Source: Pelosinus sp. IPA-1 (GTDB taxonomy: Bacteria > Bacillota > Negativicutes > DSM-13327). From it: a DNA stretch of 64,000 nucleotides. The stretch spans positions 124,001 through 188,000 of the forward strand of contig NZ_BSVC01000007.1 of assembly GCF_030269905.1 (NCBI RefSeq). Direction: 5' to 3'. Positions 62,187-64,000 of this stretch are shown piece after piece. A model generated the notes under the pieces. The model saw nothing but the letters and a program-made list of their open reading frames with translations, did no database searches and was not told the origin of the DNA. Each line of letters starts with the position of its first letter. Within the stretch, counting starts at the first letter, position 1. Both the position numbers and the translations under genes were made by a program.

Positions 62187-62618
62187 TTGCTAATTCCATG
62201 GGAAATGTTACGTGAAGATAAAGAGGAATCCAATAATCTTTTAGAAAAATTACTCGAAATTGCGGCTGCTGATCCACTTCTATTCGGTGAAGTTGTACGA
62301 GGAATATTACATGACGATCCTTTCATTCAGGTGCAGGCTGCAACGATGGTTGAAAAAGTAACTTGTGTTCGCCCCTTATTTTTGACATTATATAAAAGAT
62401 TAATGATAAATGAGTTTTCTGCTATTGAGCAGCCCCAAGTACGAAGAGTGGTTGCTTTATTATATGGACGTGTATTATGGGATGAGTGGGAAATGAAGCA
62501 AGTGGTTACCTTACTGAAGGATTGGATTGAAAATGACAAAGATAAAGAGGTTCGCGAAAATTCTATAAATTCTCTTCAGACACTAGATATGCAAAATGAA
62601 CGTAGGCAGGCTTTTTAA
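62187..62618 (+). CDS. HEAT-repeat-like protein
   Basis: A 143-residue all-helical protein. Helical pairs at about residues 18-45, 48-75, 80-110 and 112-140, with the HEAT-like pattern DPFIQVQAATMVEKV and DKEVRENSINSLQTL (conserved Asp/Val/Arg positions), suggest two to four HEAT repeats used in protein binding. Start is TTG 62187, nine bases after GAGGAGG. A solitary gene with its own terminator. Partner and function unknown. Confidence 0.72.
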   Translation: MLIPWEMLREDKEESNNLLEKLLEIAAADPLLFGEVVRGILHDDPFIQVQAATMVEKVTCVRPLFLTLYKRLMINEFSAIEQPQVRRVVALLYGRVLWDEWEMKQVVTLLKDWIENDKDKEVRENSINSLQTLDMQNERRQAF

Positions 62619-62624
62619 AAAAAT

Positions 62625-62655
62625 ATAAGGATACCTTCTTTTTAGGTATCCTTAT
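62625..62655. terminator. terminator between the HEAT gene and the next minus-strand gene
   Basis: ATAAGGATACC with exact complement around a T-rich 9-base loop; used by convergent genes. Confidence 0.8.
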
Positions 62656-62686
62656 CAAATATTATTTGTAAATTCAAGCCTTTGGC

Positions 62687-63082
62687 TTACTTGATAGTCG
62701 AAGCCCAATTTTCAAAAGCCTTCACAAGTTCATCTCTAGCATCACTTACTGCATTACCAGTCCATTCCTGCCCAGTATCTCCATCGTACCAAAGATCTTT
62801 ATTGCTAAAGGTACCAGTGGGATAGAGCTTTTCTTGAATTGCTATTTGCATACCGTCTAGCATGCTTTGCTTAATGGTTTTACGCGACTGTCTATGTCCT
62901 GCTTTTTCTGTGGGGATTATATCGAGACCTGTTTCCCCTTTAGTAATTTCAATATGGGATAAAACTTTTCCTTGCCCTTGCGCTGCTGCAATGGATTGCC
63001 TAGCAGCGGTAGTAGCTTGTTCGCGACTAATCGAATCATCAGATACAGTGATTCTAATATTGCCAATGATTAACTTATACAC
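62687..63082 (-). CDS. hypothetical protein, 131 residues
   Basis: Not recognised. I choose GTG 63082 (MYKLIIGNIRITVSDDSISR), eight bases after GGGAGG; the frame is open 11 codons further to an ATG at 63115 that has no good RBS. The sequence has a beta-strand-rich start, an Ala/Gln-rich helix (REQATTAARQSIAAAQGQG) and an acidic, Trp-containing C-terminal half. No signal peptide or TM segment. It is divergent from leuS with about 80 bases between the start and the leuS promoter. Confidence 0.68.
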   Translation of the reverse strand: MYKLIIGNIRITVSDDSISREQATTAARQSIAAAQGQGKVLSHIEITKGETGLDIIPTEKAGHRQSRKTIKQSMLDGMQIAIQEKLYPTGTFSNKDLWYDGDTGQEWTGNAVSDARDELVKAFENWASTIK

Positions 63083-63165
63083 AGAATACACCTCCCAAGA
63101 AAAAATGTATTCCAATCCTTTCGAATATAGAACAATTGGTAAAAAAATAGACTGAATAGTGTTAA

Positions 63166-63194
63166 TTGACTTTCTAGATGGGGTGGGATATAAT
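63166..63194 (+). promoter_or_regulatory. promoter of leuS
   Basis: TTGACT (63166-63171), 17-base spacer, TATAAT (63189-63194), immediately before the T-box leader. Confidence 0.88.
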
Positions 63195-63200
63195 ATTGTG

Positions 63201-63437
63201 TAAGTCCTAAGAGGCAGAATAGTAAGCTTTTTATTTGTGGTGCAGACAGTTGGCGGATGATGCGAGCCAATCCCAAATAAGTTGAACTCACTGCGGAGGA
63301 GTAGCCATGAATTTGGTAGTGGCTAACGCTTGATTAGCGTTAACAATCATTGAGAGGATGGCAATTGCTATCAATCAGGGTGGTATCGCGGGTATGTATA
63401 ACTCGTCCCTGGCTAATTAGCCAAGGGGCGGTTTTTT
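63201..63437 (+). ncRNA. T-box leader RNA, Leu (CUC) specifier
   Basis: Stem I is around 63205-63300 with specifier loop GAACTCACT, codon CUC (63287-63289), Leu. The conserved T-box CAGGGTGGTATCGCGGG lies near 63379-63395; its UGGU bulge matches A73 of tRNA-Leu. The terminator (GGCTAATTAGCC within CTCGTCCC...GGGGCG, then T-run) ends near 63437. It fits leuS downstream. Confidence 0.93.
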
Positions 63438-63466
63438 ATTTTTTTATAAATAGGAGGCTTTTTTGA

Positions 63467-64000
63467 ATGAATGAAAGATATGTTCCTAAAGAAATTGAAT
63501 CCAAATGGCAAAAGCACTGGGCTGAGCATAATACTTTTAAGACAGAGCTAAATCGTCAGCGCCCGGAATATTACGTTCTGGAAATGTTCCCTTATCCATC
63601 GGGCAATTTACATATGGGTCATGTTCGCAATTATTCCATAGGTGATGTAATTGCTAGATTTAAAAGCATGCAAGGTTATAATGTTCTTCATCCAATGGGA
63701 TGGGATTCCTTTGGTATGCCTGCAGAAAATGCAGCAATTAAACATGGTGTTCATCCAGCAGAATGGACTTGGGAAAATATAGCAAATATGCGCCGTCAAC
63801 AACAAGAATTAGGGCTATCCTACGACTGGGATAGAGAGGTCGCTACATGTCACCCTGACTATTATCGTTGGACGCAATGGTTATTCTTGTTATTCGTGGA
63901 ACGTGGACTTGCTTATAAGAAAAAAGCCGCGGTAAATTGGTGTAATGACTGTAATACGGTACTAGCAAATGAACAGGTAATTGATGGCTGCTGTTGGCGC
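63467..64000 (+). CDS. leuS: leucyl-tRNA synthetase, 3' end outside window
   Basis: Class I synthetase charging tRNA-Leu. The first 178 codons are present and run off the window edge. N-terminus [18 protein letters not shown], then the HIGH-type motif in [17 protein letters not shown] (about residues 43-60), [14 protein letters not shown] and the zinc/insert region [13 protein letters not shown] (about 162-174). ATG 63467 follows TAGGAGG by nine bases. Expression is controlled by the Leu T-box in front. The full-length protein would be expected to be about 820 residues. Confidence 0.96.
   Translation, partial: MNERYVPKEIESKWQKHWAEHNTFKTELNRQRPEYYVLEMFPYPSGNLHMGHVRNYSIGDVIARFKSMQGYNVLHPMGWDSFGMPAENAAIKHGVHPAEWTWENIANMRRQQQELGLSYDWDREVATCHPDYYRWTQWLFLLFVERGLAYKKKAAVNWCNDCNTVLANEQVIDGCCWR

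Noticed and set aside
1-64000. CRISPR arrays, tRNA/rRNA genes, insertion sequences, prophage genes
   Set aside because: I found no direct-repeat arrays, no cloverleaf or rRNA sequence and no transposase, integrase or phage-like coding sequence in the window.

Overview
The window looks like chromosome from an anaerobic, diderm Firmicute of the class Negativicutes, most likely Sporomusaceae and close to Pelosinus. This is inferred from family content, not from a search. The DNA is AT-rich and uses many Firmicute RNA switches: two T-boxes, a lysine riboswitch and a Mn2+ (yybP-ykoY) riboswitch. It also encodes outer-membrane beta-barrels (PgaA and a second barrel), which implies an outer membrane. 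CO dehydrogenase, an energy-converting [NiFe]-hydrogenase and GlcD/GlcF-type oxidases suggest strictly anaerobic energy metabolism.

Layout. 1-4.4 kb: end of an M20 amidohydrolase gene, a chemoreceptor and an orphan TRAP solute-binding protein. 4.4-15.3 kb: a divergent aromatic amino acid hub. The leftward operon aroF-aroC-aroK is preceded by an unannotated leader peptide of 52 codons packed with Phe/Tyr/Trp and a terminator/antiterminator pair. The rightward operon trpD-F-C-B-A-E-G-pheA sits behind a T-box with a UGG (Trp) specifier. 15.4-20.9 kb: a GalT/HIT-like protein, a LysR/MFS pair, small Cys-rich proteins and a bacteriohemerythrin. 21-28 kb: leftward pgaABCD-type operon for export of partly deacetylated poly-N-acetylglucosamine, led by an extra barrel gene. 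28-31 kb: YdjM-like membrane protein and a lysine-riboswitch-controlled permease. 31-41 kb: sensor kinase, RNase J, CO dehydrogenase, riboswitch-controlled TerC protein, glcD/glcF and a NarL-type response regulator. 41-43 kb: two-subunit L-serine dehydratase. 43-50.5 kb: six-gene group 4 hydrogenase. 50.6-54.3 kb: RidA, Lgt, TlpA/CcdA thiol-redox pair and an aldo/keto reductase. 54.5-60.9 kb: galactose module (galK, ROK regulator, mglBAC). 61-63.1 kb: poorly known small genes. The window ends in leuS behind a Leu (CUC) T-box.

Most notable points: (1) the aromatic leader-peptide attenuator in front of aroF; (2) two genes, pgaD and the NarL-type regulator, whose conserved N-termini lie in open frame with no ATG/GTG/TTG start and appear to begin at AUU or AUA; (3) a pga exopolysaccharide operon in a diderm Firmicute with an additional barrel gene; (4) a hydrogenase large subunit that stops right after its second CxxC motif, so it needs no C-terminal processing. 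Coordinates were read by eye and no database or folding program was used.
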